Source of the DNA: CAG-826 sp964583155
GTDB lineage: Bacteria; Bacillota_I; Bacilli_A; RFN20; CAG-826
Assembly: GCA_964583155.1 (NCBI GenBank)
Contig: CAZOUY010000008.1
Coordinates: 1 to 64,000, forward strand
DNA length: 64,000 nucleotides
Reading direction: 5' to 3'
The translations under genes were made by a program, and so were the position numbers. Of this stretch, positions 1 through 9,497 are shown one piece after another; positions within the stretch are counted from its first letter, which is position 1; every line of letters starts with the position of its first letter. Below the pieces are notes generated by a model. The model was given only the letters and a program-made list of their open reading frames with translations, searched no databases and was not told where the DNA came from.

Positions 1-54
1 TATTTGCCTTCTTTCTTTTGAGCATTTGGTCTCACATGTATTGTACATTAACAC
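1..54. repeat. Right end of a MITE-like repeat
   Basis: These bases closely match the right terminus of the repeat at 56158-56435; both contain GCATTTGGTCTCACATGTAT. The rest of the element would lie upstream of the window. It shows that the family is dispersed on the chromosome and not confined to the toxin array. Confidence 0.6.
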
Positions 55-149
55 ATATTATCATACCATTATGAATTATTCTCTTTATAAATGAAAACCG
101 ATGATATAAAATATTTATATAATCTAAAATTATGTTTTGGAGGTTTTTT

Positions 150-1415
150 ATGAAAAAGCTTTTGCCATATGCTTTGTTATTAGGGCTTTTATTTGGTTGC
201 GCTCCTCGAGATGTCGATGACCATAGCTCTTTAGGATCTTCGGGACCGAATTCGTCCTCGGCACCATTAAGCACTTCGATTTCACCTTCGGAGCCATCGA
301 CGGCCATTGAGCCATCATCGAGCATCGTTTCCAATCCGAGTACGAGCGTAGTTGACTCCACACCGACCCCGGTTCTTGCAAAGACGATTGGTGAAATCTT
401 GGCTTTAGGGGAAAATCTATCGGAAGGGGAAATGGGAGAAACGATTTCCTTCAAGGGCATGTATCTCAAGGCCTTAACCCATAATAATGATAAGGTGATG
501 CTTTTCGCCGATCAAAGTGATTATCTCTATGTTCGTGTGGTCGGTGGCTTTAATGATTTTCTTAAAAACCGCTATTTAAATTGTTATTATAATGTTCAAG
601 GAACGATCACTAAAAAAAGTGGGAATGTTGAGGTCGTTTATCAGGAATTAACGAACATTACCTCCACTCCCGAATCCTTTGATTATCAGCTGATTAGCGA
701 GGTTATGCCTTCTTTAAGCGCTCTTTATGAGGAAATTGGAAGGATGACCCTGGATGCTAAATACTCAGGAATCGGTAAAGTGGTGACGGTCGAAGGAAGA
801 GTAGTGGCCACTGATCGAAGTGACGCCAATTCCAAGGCCTTTATCTATGATGGTGAAAAGGTTATTTCCATCATTAATACAAGCAAGATTTGTGATGCTA
901 CCGCGATTGGGGATCATTATCGCTTCACGGGCTGCATCAGTGTTTTAAAATCATCTCCGGCCATCATGATGATGGATAGCGAATTGATTGTTGATGAAGA
1001 ACAGATGCCCTTTGATTATACGAGTGCTCAATCGATGATGCCTAGCGATTTTGCCAAATGGTACTATGTGGGCGATAATATTCGTCCTCCATTAACCAGT
1101 GATTATGGGACATTATATAAAATCACCGGTTATGTGGCTGATGATGCCAGTCGGCTAAGCGTCTATAATTTAGGACTGATGGACACCGCTAATGGTGACC
1201 TAAGTGACACCGGTATTAAAACGTCGATTAAAGGAGTCTATTTCTTGAATCATCTCAGCATGGATGAGCGCGATTTATCATATTCGGTCTTTAATGAATA
1301 CTATATTAGTCAGGAAGAGATTACGCTATACGCTATTCTTTATCAATTCGATACTAATAATCACGGATGGAAATTAGTTCCGTTAGAATCAACCATCCAA
1401 TTAGTTCGGTCTTAA
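150..1415 (+). CDS. Secreted lipoprotein with Ser/Pro-rich linker and OB-like domains
   Basis: The start at 150 is chosen because GGAGG lies about 7 bases upstream and the residues that follow form a lipoprotein signal peptide ending in LLFGC, with Cys17 as the lipidation site. An in-frame ATG at 132 would put extra residues before the signal. Residues about 25-80 are a Ser/Thr/Pro-rich linker that would hold the domain away from the membrane. The remainder is beta-rich, with two segments (phrases ISFKGMYL and VTVEGRVV) resembling OB-fold domains. The function is not recognised; surface binding is only a guess. The gene is followed by the leuS T-box leader, so it is transcribed separately from leuS. 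Confidence 0.7.
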   Translation: MKKLLPYALLLGLLFGCAPRDVDDHSSLGSSGPNSSSAPLSTSISPSEPSTAIEPSSSIVSNPSTSVVDSTPTPVLAKTIGEILALGENLSEGEMGETISFKGMYLKALTHNNDKVMLFADQSDYLYVRVVGGFNDFLKNRYLNCYYNVQGTITKKSGNVEVVYQELTNITSTPESFDYQLISEVMPSLSALYEEIGRMTLDAKYSGIGKVVTVEGRVVATDRSDANSKAFIYDGEKVISIINTSKICDATAIGDHYRFTGCISVLKSSPAIMMMDSELIVDEEQMPFDYTSAQSMMPSDFAKWYYVGDNIRPPLTSDYGTLYKITGYVADDASRLSVYNLGLMDTANGDLSDTGIKTSIKGVYFLNHLSMDERDLSYSVFNEYYISQEEITLYAILYQFDTNNHGWKLVPLESTIQLVRS

Positions 1416-1439
1416 ACATTGACTAATGCGGCAAATTGT

Positions 1440-1655
1440 TGGATAATAATTAGCGAAAAGTAAGAAATACTTAAAGATCTTTTGTTCTAGAGAGCTATGG
1501 GGTGGTGGAACATAGTCAAAGGCTTTAATTCTCATTCTTAAGAGACTTTTCCGGTTTTCTTCCGTTATCAAGAAAAATGAAGAGTATAGAGCAATCTATA
1601 AACTAAGGTGGTACCGCGCTTCTTGGCGTCCTTAGAAAGATTGCTTTTTTTATTT
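1440..1655 (+). promoter_or_regulatory. T-box leader of leuS
   Basis: The conserved T-box sequence AAGGTGGTACCGCG lies at 1605-1618. Upstream is a stem I region with the AGAGAG and GGTGGAA-like elements. Arms 1590-1597 and 1638-1645 (AGCAATCT/AGATTGCT) plus TAAGG/CCTTA form the terminator stem, followed by a T-run. By analogy with the tyrS leader, CTC near 1537 could be the Leu specifier. Uncharged tRNA-Leu would stabilise the antiterminator. Confidence 0.92.
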
Positions 1656-1669
1656 GAGGAGGACCTTTT

Positions 1670-4072
1670 ATGGGATATGATCATTTGCAAGTGGAAAAAA
1701 AGTGGCAAGATTTATGGGAGGAAAGAAAATTATATCGGACCGATGTTTATGATTTTTCAAAGCCTAAATATTATGTCTTAGATATGTTTCCTTATCCATC
1801 AGGTCAAGGCTTGCATGTCGGGCATCCGGAAGGATACACCGCCACCGACATTATGGCGCGAATGAAAAGAATGCAAGGCTATAATGTTCTGCATCCGATG
1901 GGATGGGATGCCTTCGGCTTGCCGGCGGAGCAATATGCGATTAAAACGAACCACCATCCCGAGGAATTTACTAGGCGCAATATCGATAATTTCCGCAAGC
2001 AAATCAAAATGCTTGGTTTTTCTTACGACTGGGATCGTGAGATTGCAACCGCGGATGTTGAATATTATCATTGGACGCAATGGATCTTTTTGAATTTATA
2101 TGATCATGATTTGGCCTATGTTTCCTATAAACCGGTTAATTTCTGTCCTGAATTGGGAACCGTCTTAGCCAATGAAGAGGTTATTGATGGTAAAAGTGAG
2201 GTCGGCGGTTTTCCGGTTATTCGTAAGCCGATGCGGCAGTGGATGTTAAAAATCACGGCCTATGCCGACCGTCTTTTAAAGGATCTTGATAAGCTAGATT
2301 GGCCGGTCTCAACCATCGAGATGCAGCGTAATTGGATTGGAGCCTCCCAAGGCACGATTATTCGCTTTATGATTGCCGATCGCGATTTATCATTTGAAGT
2401 ATTCACGACGCGCGTTGATACGCTTTTTGGCTGTTCGTATTGCTGCTTGGCGCCGGAGCATCCCTTAGTGGAAAAAATTGTGACGCCGGAACAAAAGGAA
2501 GCGGTTCAGCATTATCAAGATATGTGCGCTTCGAAAAGCGATATGGAAAGAACGGAGCTTAACAAAGATAAAACCGGTGTCTTTACCGGCGCCTATGCGA
2601 TAAATCCCGCAAATGGAAATCATGTTCCTATCTATGTTGCTGACTATGTTTTGGCAAGCTATGGAACTGGGGCTGTGATGGCGGTTCCTTCTCACGATGA
2701 ACGGGATTATGCCTTTGCAAAAAAATATCATCTTCCGATTCAAAAGGTGATTGAAGGCGATATTACTGAGGCGGCCTATGTTGGCGATGGTAAGCATATC
2801 AATTCCGTTTTTTTGGATGGTCTATATATCGAAGAGGCCAAAGAGAAAATGAATGAGTATTTGGAAACCATCCATGCCGGCTATCGAAAGATGAATTATA
2901 AATTGCGCGATTGGTTATTCTCAAGACAACGCTATTGGGGAGAACCGATTCCGATGCTTCATAAAAAGGATGGAACCATCGTCCCTCTATCCAAAGATGA
3001 ATTACCATTGGTATTACCACCGCTTGATGAATATAAACCATCAGGAACGGGGGAATCACCGCTAGTTCATGCTAAGGAATGGTGTCATGTCATCAAGGAT
3101 GGTGAAGAATTGACGCGTGAAACCAATACGATGCCGCAATGGGCAGGATCATGCTGGTATTATATTCGCTATATCGATCCTCATAATCATGAGGCCTTGG
3201 GTGATAAAAAATTATTGGACCATTGGTTACCGGTCGATCTATATGTTGGCGGAGCGGAGCATGCGGTTCTCCATCTTCTATACGCCCGCTTTTGGCATAA
3301 ATTCCTCTATGATATCGGCGTTGTTTCTTGCGAAGAGCCATTTAAAAAGCTATTTCATCAAGGGATGATTCTTGGGGAAAATGGTGAAAAGATGTCCAAA
3401 TCGCGTGGCAATGTCGTAAATCCCGATGATGTGGTGCAAAAATATGGGGCGGATACATTACGTATGTATGAAATGTTTATGGGTCCGCTTGAAGCATCCT
3501 TACCATGGAATAATTCCGGATTAGATGGTATGCGACGCTTCTTAGATCGGGTTTATCGGATGTTCACCGATCCATCTATGACATCCAAATGGAGCGATCA
3601 AAATGATGGAAGCCTTGATTTCGCCTATCATTCGATGATTAAAAAGGTGACGAATGACTTTGAGAATCTTCAATTTAATACGGCGATTTCGGCGATGATG
3701 ATCTTTGTAAATGAGGTCTATAAATCATCAAAAGTGTTCAAAGGACATCTTGAAGGATTTTTAAAACCATTCGCCTGTATTTGCCCTCATTTAGGTGAGG
3801 AGATTTGGTCATTATTGGGTCACCACGAGGTGATTGATTTTGAGCCATGGCCGCAATATGATGAAAGTAAATTGATTAAAAAAGAGATGGAAATGGCGGT
3901 GCAGGTTAACGGCAAATTGCGTTCGACCATCAAAATTCACGTGGATGCTTCTAATGAAGAAGTTGAAGCCCTGGCGTTAGCGGATACGACCATCCAAAGA
4001 TACCTTGAACAAAAAGAGATCGTTAAGATCATCGTTGTTAAAAACAAAATCTGCAATATTGTTGTGAAATAA
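1670..4072 (+). CDS. leuS: Leucine--tRNA ligase
   Basis: This class I synthetase charges tRNA-Leu in the cytoplasm. The 800 residues match the usual bacterial length. The HIGH motif is HVGH at 49-52 and the KMSKS loop is at 574-578. Between them is the CP1 editing domain, with a threonine-rich stretch (FTTRVDTLFG) and the GTGAVMAVPSHDERD segment that lines the editing pocket, so both synthetic and editing sites look intact. The start follows GAGGAGG at a good distance. It is controlled by the T-box leader immediately upstream and followed by an intrinsic terminator that abuts the next gene. Confidence 0.98.
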   Translation: MGYDHLQVEKKWQDLWEERKLYRTDVYDFSKPKYYVLDMFPYPSGQGLHVGHPEGYTATDIMARMKRMQGYNVLHPMGWDAFGLPAEQYAIKTNHHPEEFTRRNIDNFRKQIKMLGFSYDWDREIATADVEYYHWTQWIFLNLYDHDLAYVSYKPVNFCPELGTVLANEEVIDGKSEVGGFPVIRKPMRQWMLKITAYADRLLKDLDKLDWPVSTIEMQRNWIGASQGTIIRFMIADRDLSFEVFTTRVDTLFGCSYCCLAPEHPLVEKIVTPEQKEAVQHYQDMCASKSDMERTELNKDKTGVFTGAYAINPANGNHVPIYVADYVLASYGTGAVMAVPSHDERDYAFAKKYHLPIQKVIEGDITEAAYVGDGKHINSVFLDGLYIEEAKEKMNEYLETIHAGYRKMNYKLRDWLFSRQRYWGEPIPMLHKKDGTIVPLSKDELPLVLPPLDEYKPSGTGESPLVHAKEWCHVIKDGEELTRETNTMPQWAGSCWYYIRYIDPHNHEALGDKKLLDHWLPVDLYVGGAEHAVLHLLYARFWHKFLYDIGVVSCEEPFKKLFHQGMILGENGEKMSKSRGNVVNPDDVVQKYGADTLRMYEMFMGPLEASLPWNNSGLDGMRRFLDRVYRMFTDPSMTSKWSDQNDGSLDFAYHSMIKKVTNDFENLQFNTAISAMMIFVNEVYKSSKVFKGHLEGFLKPFACICPHLGEEIWSLLGHHEVIDFEPWPQYDESKLIKKEMEMAVQVNGKLRSTIKIHVDASNEEVEALALADTTIQRYLEQKEIVKIIVVKNKICNIVVK

Positions 4073-4099
4073 AGCCTCATTTCGACAAGTTATTTATGG

Positions 4100-4131
4100 A
4101 AAATCACCCATGATGATGTGGGTGGTTTTTT
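4100..4131 (+). terminator. leuS terminator overlapping the next ribosome-binding site
   Basis: Arms AAAATCACCCA and TGGGTGGTTTTT surround an 8-base loop and run into a T-tract. The right arm holds the only purine-rich Shine-Dalgarno candidate for the ATG at 4132. Confidence 0.8.
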
Positions 4132-4323
4132 ATGTTACAGGTCATAGCCTTTGATGAAGAAAACGAACAGGATCTGGCGATGGAAATGAATCGCTTTTTA
4201 AAGACCTTGGATGAAAATCTATTAGTGGACATTCGTTATTCCAATAGCGCCTTTATAACGAGCAACAATGAACAAGTTTATTGCTATAGCGCTTTAATCA
4301 TTTATCGAGTTATGGTAAAATAA
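4132..4323 (+). CDS. Cse60-like small protein (DUF2758 type)
   Basis: This 63-residue protein has the pattern of the Bacillus Cse60 family as I recall it: an MxQVxxFDEE start, an acidic EQDLAMEMNRFL helix, a VDIRYSNSAF strand and a YCYSALIIYR end. In Bacillus, Cse60 is expressed during sporulation but its role is unknown. The N-terminus fits the ATG at 4132, directly after the T-tract of the leuS terminator, so its Shine-Dalgarno would be inside the hairpin. No separate promoter is evident; expression would need readthrough. Family assignment is from memory of the motif pattern. Confidence 0.65.
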   Translation: MLQVIAFDEENEQDLAMEMNRFLKTLDENLLVDIRYSNSAFITSNNEQVYCYSALIIYRVMVK

Positions 4324-4354
4324 AGGCGTTAATAAAAAATAAGGTTGGTGTTTT

Positions 4355-6508
4355 GTGATGGAAATTAATCAAATTTTAGCGCAAGAGTTTTCTATTACCA
4401 CGGCGCAGGTTGATGCGGTTTTGGAATTATTAAAAGAGGGAAATACGATTCCTTTTATCGCTCGATATCGTAAAGAAGTGACGGGATCATTGGATGATGA
4501 TTTGCTTCGAGATCTCAACACGCGTTATCAATATCTTCTCAATTTAGAGGATCGTCGCCAGACGGTCATCAAATCGATCGAAGAGCAGGGAAAGATGACC
4601 GATGAGCTCCGTGCATCGATTATTGGGGCTAAAACCTTAACAGAACTCGAGGATTTGTATCGTCCCTTTAAGCCTAAAAAGAAAACACGGGCCATCATCG
4701 CCAAGGAAAAGGGGCTCGAACCGCTCGCTAATTATCTATTAAAGCAAGAGGAAACGACTCCGCTTATGGAATATGCGCAAACATTCATCAATGAAGAAAA
4801 AAAGGTTTTAACGGTTGATGATGCCATAAACGGTGCCTGCGATATCATTGCGGAAATAGTGGCGGATGAGCCGGATTATCGCCGTCATATACGCTTTTTA
4901 TTTACCTCGTTTGGCAAAATTGTGACAAAGGAAAATATCCCCGATGAAAAGGGAACCTTTGATATGTATAAGGATTATCAGGAGGCTATCGGTAAAATCG
5001 TCTCGCACCGCGTCTTAGCGATTAATCGAGGGGAAGCTACCAAGGCCTTAAAGGTCTCTTTCGAGGTTCCTGATGATGATGCCATCCGTTATATTTCTCG
5101 AAAAATCATCATCGCTAATTCGCCTGTTCAGGATATATTGCAGCGAGCGATTGAGGATGGGTATAAACGTCTCATCAGACCATCAATGGAGACCGAGATT
5201 CGCAATGATCTCACCGAAAAAGCCGAGGAAGCTTCCATGGTGGTTTTCAAAGAGAATCTGCACCAATTATTGCTCGTGTCACCGATGCGGAATAAAGTGG
5301 TGATGGGCTTTGATCCCGGATATGCGCATGGATGTAAGATCGCTGTCGTGGATATCACGGGAAAGGTGCTCGATACGACAGTGGTTTATCCTACGCCCCC
5401 ACGGAGTCAAATCGATAGCGCCAAAAGCATTCTTGCGAAGCTCATTGTGAAGCATAAGATCGATTTAATCGCTATCGGAAACGGCACGGCCAGTCGGGAA
5501 TCGGAGGCCTTTATCCGTGATTTGCTGAAGGAGCTCAAAATCGATCATCCGGTCTCTTTTGTCATCGTTAATGAAGCCGGGGCTTCCATTTATAGTGCCT
5601 CGAAATTAGCGAGCAAGGAATTTCCTAATTATGATGTGAATTTACGAAGTGCGGTGAGTATTGCTCGTCGTCTGCAGGATCCCTTGGCGGAGCTAGTGAA
5701 AATTACTCCGGAATCCATCGGTGTGGGGCAATATCAGCATGATATGAATCAAAAGCGCTTAAAGGAAGTGCTTGGTGGTGTTGTGGAAAATTGCGTTAAC
5801 TCCGTCGGTGTTGATGTTAATAGCGCCTCGCCAAGTCTATTGGAATATGTTTCCGGTATTTCTTCTTCCTTAGCGGACGCTATTGTCGCATATCGTGAAG
5901 AGCATGGAGCCTATAAAGAGCGCAAGGACCTCTTAATGGTTCCTAAATTAGGACCCAAGGCCTTTGAACAATGCGCCGGCTTTTTAAGAATTCGCGATGG
6001 TCATCCTTTGGATAATACCGGTGTTCATCCGGAATCGTATCAAATTGCAATCGCCTTATTAAAGACACTAGGATATTCGCTCGATGATATCAATACCCAA
6101 GAAGTGCGAACCGCTCTCGAGAATATCACTGATCTCCACAAGCTTTGTCTTGATTTGCAGGTTGGTGAGCCGACCTTGAAGGATATTATTGAGGAACTCA
6201 AAAAACCGGGCCGCGACCCTCGCGATGACGTGGAAGGTCCTATTTTACGTAGCGATGTGATGGCTATCGAGGATTTAAAAGAGGGCATGATCTTAAAGGG
6301 CACCGTTCGGAATATTATGGATTTTGGGGTCTTTGTCGATATCGGTGTTCATCAGGATGGTTTAGTGCATATTTCGGAATTGGCGCCGCGCTTTGTCAAG
6401 CACCCATTAGAAGTGGTGAGCGTCAATGATATTGTGACCGTTAAGGTGATCGGTGTCGATGCCAAAAAAGGTCGTATTTCCCTTTCCATGAAGCAGGTTA
6501 ACAAGTAA
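4355..6508 (+). CDS. tex: Tex-family RNA-binding protein (S1 domain)
   Basis: Tex proteins are cytoplasmic nucleic-acid-binding factors linked to transcription and RNA turnover. The 717 residues show the full layout: an N-terminal helical domain with IPFIARYRKEVTG, a YqgF/RNase H-like domain with VMGFDPGYAHGCKIAVVD, a helix-hairpin-helix segment near VDVNSASPSLLEYVSGI, and a C-terminal S1 domain with GTVRNIMDFGVFVDIGVHQDG. The start is GTG 4355 or, one codon later, ATG 4358; AAGG at 4341 serves either. Length and domain order are normal for the family. Confidence 0.96.
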   Translation: MMEINQILAQEFSITTAQVDAVLELLKEGNTIPFIARYRKEVTGSLDDDLLRDLNTRYQYLLNLEDRRQTVIKSIEEQGKMTDELRASIIGAKTLTELEDLYRPFKPKKKTRAIIAKEKGLEPLANYLLKQEETTPLMEYAQTFINEEKKVLTVDDAINGACDIIAEIVADEPDYRRHIRFLFTSFGKIVTKENIPDEKGTFDMYKDYQEAIGKIVSHRVLAINRGEATKALKVSFEVPDDDAIRYISRKIIIANSPVQDILQRAIEDGYKRLIRPSMETEIRNDLTEKAEEASMVVFKENLHQLLLVSPMRNKVVMGFDPGYAHGCKIAVVDITGKVLDTTVVYPTPPRSQIDSAKSILAKLIVKHKIDLIAIGNGTASRESEAFIRDLLKELKIDHPVSFVIVNEAGASIYSASKLASKEFPNYDVNLRSAVSIARRLQDPLAELVKITPESIGVGQYQHDMNQKRLKEVLGGVVENCVNSVGVDVNSASPSLLEYVSGISSSLADAIVAYREEHGAYKERKDLLMVPKLGPKAFEQCAGFLRIRDGHPLDNTGVHPESYQIAIALLKTLGYSLDDINTQEVRTALENITDLHKLCLDLQVGEPTLKDIIEELKKPGRDPRDDVEGPILRSDVMAIEDLKEGMILKGTVRNIMDFGVFVDIGVHQDGLVHISELAPRFVKHPLEVVSVNDIVTVKVIGVDAKKGRISLSMKQVNK

Positions 6509-6514
6509 TATTAT

Positions 6515-6557
6515 GAGGAATTACGGAGGTTTAAAGCTCCGATAATTCCTTTTTTTA
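6515..6557 (+). terminator. Intrinsic terminator of tex
   Basis: A 13-bp stem (AGGAATTACGGAG with CTCCGATAATTCCT, one bulged base) is followed by a run of Ts. Confidence 0.88.
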
Positions 6558-6573
6558 TTGATTAAAGCATAAA

Positions 6574-6601
6574 AAAAGAGCTGTATCGAACAGCTCTTTT
6601 C
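6574..6601 (-). terminator. Terminator of the convergent lipoprotein gene
   Basis: AAGAGCTGT and ACAGCTCTT form a perfect stem. The T-run lies on the left of the minus-strand reading, so it serves the gene at 6650-7693, though it could also act in the other direction. Confidence 0.8.
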
Positions 6602-6649
6602 AAGCATATAGTCTAAAATGGACTAATCGTTATTGCCCTTTAATCAGCA

Positions 6650-7693
6650 TTAAGCAGCCATTTTGGATGCCCAAGTATCTAAATCACTTGGATAATCGAT
6701 AGCGTAGGCTGAATCGATTTTTGAAAGGGAAAGAGAGGTCTTGGTGTCGATTCCTAAGGATAAGTAATTCGTGTTAGTTCCATCTTCGCCTAAAGGTAAG
6801 TCATTAATGTCTAAATCCAAAGCAAAGCTTAATCCCGAAATCCATGATTGATCGCTGATGGTCACTGTCAATTTGATAGTGTTCAGATCGATCAATTTGT
6901 CGTAGACAGAAACCGCTTCTTTTACCGTGGCTGAAAGTACATCAGCGATTTCTTTAGGAAGACTCTCTAAAGTTGTGCCTTCAGGAAATTCTGACGACAT
7001 AATTTCCGCGGTCATTACATCATTGAGAAGCTTATTTAAATCTTTGTCATTCATTGACCAAGTAATGGTTTCCTTATTTCCGGAAGTTTTAATGGTTGGA
7101 TCCGGTAAGTAATCCATATATGGCGCGAATTCAGTCTTCAATGATTCGATCATTGCAAGAATTGTTGATAGATCGATATCGGCTTCGGATGAAGAGTCGC
7201 CATCCGTTCCTTGAATTATCGCGAGTAATTCGTCGATGGTCGACACATAATAAGCGGTTTGCTCGTCGGCATCATTGGCCTTGACTCCGGCCTTGGCATA
7301 GACGGTCGCTTCTTTATAATATAATTCGGCGGCAGCGCTCATCTTTTCTTTTTGGGTCTCACCACCGGCAGTCATCGTCAAATTTAAACCGGCTGAACCC
7401 GTTAACTTTCCACTAGATAATTTTCCTTCTTGGAATAGGATTGCCGCTTCCGCATCAGCGGTAGCAGTCATTTTCATCTTCATGGCTTCATTTTTTTCTG
7501 CATCTTTAAGTGAAAGGCTAAAGGTTGCGCGTGAATCGGCTTCTAAGCTGTAGCCATCAGCTTGAGTCATCGTTTCACTAGCAGAGCTTACTTTCGCCAT
7601 TGCTACTTGTCGGGTAATTGGTTCTCCACTATCGCAGCTTGCTAATGATCCAACGGCTAAGACTGCAAGTAAAATAGATTTCCATTTTTTCAT
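6650..7693 (-). CDS. Secreted lipoprotein of unknown function
   Basis: The 347-residue product starts with a lipoprotein signal peptide whose lipobox LASC puts the lipidated cysteine at residue 20. A GGAGG motif lies about 10 bases before the ATG on the minus strand. The mature part is rich in Ala, Ser, Thr, Lys and Asp, with alternating amphipathic strands such as YSLEADSRATFSLSLKD, consistent with an extracytoplasmic beta-sandwich resembling LolA/LppX-type lipoproteins, although no signature motif is visible. It is monocistronic, with its own terminator, and convergent with tex. Confidence 0.75.
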   Translation of the reverse strand: MKKWKSILLAVLAVGSLASCDSGEPITRQVAMAKVSSASETMTQADGYSLEADSRATFSLSLKDAEKNEAMKMKMTATADAEAAILFQEGKLSSGKLTGSAGLNLTMTAGGETQKEKMSAAAELYYKEATVYAKAGVKANDADEQTAYYVSTIDELLAIIQGTDGDSSSEADIDLSTILAMIESLKTEFAPYMDYLPDPTIKTSGNKETITWSMNDKDLNKLLNDVMTAEIMSSEFPEGTTLESLPKEIADVLSATVKEAVSVYDKLIDLNTIKLTVTISDQSWISGLSFALDLDINDLPLGEDGTNTNYLSLGIDTKTSLSLSKIDSAYAIDYPSDLDTWASKMAA

Positions 7694-7842
7694 AGTACTA
7701 TCGTACCTCCTTATAGTTCACTATCTTATCATATTATGATTCTATTTGCAATATGTCGCACCTTTGCGGTGAAATTATTCTTAAATGACACTTAAGTCGC
7801 TCGTAAGCGCGTGTTTTTGGACGTTTTCGGCAATCAATTCTA

Positions 7843-7883
7843 TTGTATTTTAACGCGCGCATGCGCTATAATATAGGCGCGCG
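7843..7883 (+). promoter_or_regulatory. Promoter of the coaX operon with GC-rich inverted repeat
   Basis: TTGTAT at 7843-7848 and TATAAT at 7867-7872 are 18 bases apart. CGCGCGC (7854-7860) and GCGCGCG (7877-7883) form an inverted repeat straddling the -10 box, a possible operator in otherwise AT-rich sequence. Confidence 0.6.
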
Positions 7884-7919
7884 ATACTTATATAAATTAA
7901 GATTGCAGCAGGAGGTTTT

Positions 7920-8696
7920 ATGATTATTTTAGTGGATATTGGTAATACGAACATTTTTATTGGCGTATATCAAAATCAAAAGCTGATTTCGACTTATCGA
8001 ACGATAACTGATAAGCGGAAAAGCAGTGATGATTATGCGATTAATATTCGCGTATTTGTTGAGCATTTACATGTTCAAGAGCCTGTTGAGGGGGCTATAA
8101 TATCCTCGGTAGTGCCGTTACTTACGGAAACGATTCAAAAGGCCCTTTATACTTTATATGAAGTGAAGGCCCTAATAGTCGGACCGAAGCTAAAAAGCGG
8201 TATTCCCATTCGGATGGATAATCCAAATGAAGTCGGTGCTGATCTCATCAGCGTAAGTGTGGGGGCTATTAAAAAGTATGGCTATCCTTTGTTGATTGTT
8301 GATTTAGGCACCGCGACCAAAATTATCGCTATCGATCAGCAGGGGGCCTTTGTTGGCGGGATAATCATGCCCGGTATTAAGATTTCCATGGATGCCTTAG
8401 TAAGCAAAACGTCGCAGCTCCCCGAGGTGTCATTGATTGCTCCTAAGCACGTCATTGGAAAAAACACCTTTGATTGTATGAATAGCGGGGCGGTCTATGG
8501 ACACGTCGAAGCGATAAAGGGTGTGGCCCGTCTCATGGAAAAGGAATTAGGCTATCCCTGTCATTATGTTTTAACAGGGGGCTATGGCAAGATTCTTTAT
8601 GAGCATATCGGCCTGGATGTTACCTATGATGAAAATCTGATTTTGGATGGACTATTACATCTCTATTTCAAGAATGGTGGTGGTCTCCATGCGTAA
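7920..8696 (+). CDS. coaX: Type III pantothenate kinase
   Basis: CoaX phosphorylates pantothenate, the first step of coenzyme A synthesis, in the cytoplasm. The 258 residues carry the family signatures: DIGNTN near the N-terminus (phosphate loop), GADLISVSVGA near residue 105, DLGTATKI near 122, GGIIMPG near 145 and LTGGYGKIL near 220. The start follows AGGAGG. It is the first gene of a likely operon and overlaps the downstream ECF transporter gene by 8 bases, which suggests translational coupling and supports pantothenate as that transporter's substrate. Confidence 0.96.
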   Translation: MIILVDIGNTNIFIGVYQNQKLISTYRTITDKRKSSDDYAINIRVFVEHLHVQEPVEGAIISSVVPLLTETIQKALYTLYEVKALIVGPKLKSGIPIRMDNPNEVGADLISVSVGAIKKYGYPLLIVDLGTATKIIAIDQQGAFVGGIIMPGIKISMDALVSKTSQLPEVSLIAPKHVIGKNTFDCMNSGAVYGHVEAIKGVARLMEKELGYPCHYVLTGGYGKILYEHIGLDVTYDENLILDGLLHLYFKNGGGLHA

Positions 8697-9486
8697 TAAA
8701 AAGATCTTTAATATGACGATTGACGCTATGTTTTTAGCGATCATGGCCATGATGACTTTTATTCCATCACTAGGCTTTATTTCTTTGGGGGGAGTCGTCT
8801 CCGTGACCTTGCTCCACATTGTCGTTTTAATTGGTGCGTGCTATGGCGGCACTAAAAGAGGAGCCTTATATGGCATCTTTTTTGGACTCTTGTCGCTTTT
8901 AAAAGCGGCGACAGCACCCGTTTCAATTTTGGACCCTTATTTTGTTAATCCCTTGATTTCCGTTTTGCCACGGTTCATCTTCGGACTTTTATCGGGATTA
9001 GTGTTCGATGGTATAAAGAAAATCCGTTCATCATCGATAAAATCGATCTTGACGCCGATTAGCGCTTTTGCCTTAACCATGGTTCATAGCGTCTTGGTTT
9101 TGGGAATTCTCGGACTTTTGAACGGATCTAAAATTGCCGAAGGAAGCGAAACGGGATATTGGGTGATGATGGGAAGCGTCCTCATAGGATCTTCAATACC
9201 GGAGGCTATTGCGGCTACAGTGGTCGTATGGCCTGTTAGCATCGCTTTGGTGCCCGATATGGTGAAGGTTTCGACAAAGAAAGACAATAGCGAGCTTTTA
9301 GGAAAAATCGGTCTCTATGTAGCACCATTTTTACCACCTCTTACGTGGGTTATAAGCGGGATTGGCCTTCATCAATCGCAATATTTCCAAAATGAAAAAA
9401 GCCACTATTTTAATAAATTAGGATTGATTCTGTCAGCCATCGTTTTTGCGTGTTGGTTGATAATTTATATGTTGCTTATGAATTAG
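8689..9486 (+). CDS. ECF transporter substrate-binding (S) component, perhaps for pantothenate
   Basis: The ATG at 8689 is chosen because it overlaps the coaX end and gives the sequence MRNKKIFNMTIDAMFLAIM, typical of S components; an upstream in-frame start lies deep inside coaX. The 265 residues have about six N-terminal membrane segments with the FIPSLGFISLGG and YGGTKRGALYGIFFGLLS patterns of folate/riboflavin/pantothenate-type S components. It is longer than the usual about 190 residues, with an extra C-terminal hydrophobic segment. The overlap with coaX suggests vitamin B5 uptake, but specificity cannot be read from sequence. The shared energising module is not in this window. Confidence 0.8.
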   Translation: MRNKKIFNMTIDAMFLAIMAMMTFIPSLGFISLGGVVSVTLLHIVVLIGACYGGTKRGALYGIFFGLLSLLKAATAPVSILDPYFVNPLISVLPRFIFGLLSGLVFDGIKKIRSSSIKSILTPISAFALTMVHSVLVLGILGLLNGSKIAEGSETGYWVMMGSVLIGSSIPEAIAATVVVWPVSIALVPDMVKVSTKKDNSELLGKIGLYVAPFLPPLTWVISGIGLHQSQYFQNEKSHYFNKLGLILSAIVFACWLIIYMLLMN

Positions 9487-9497
9487 GAGGAAACTAT

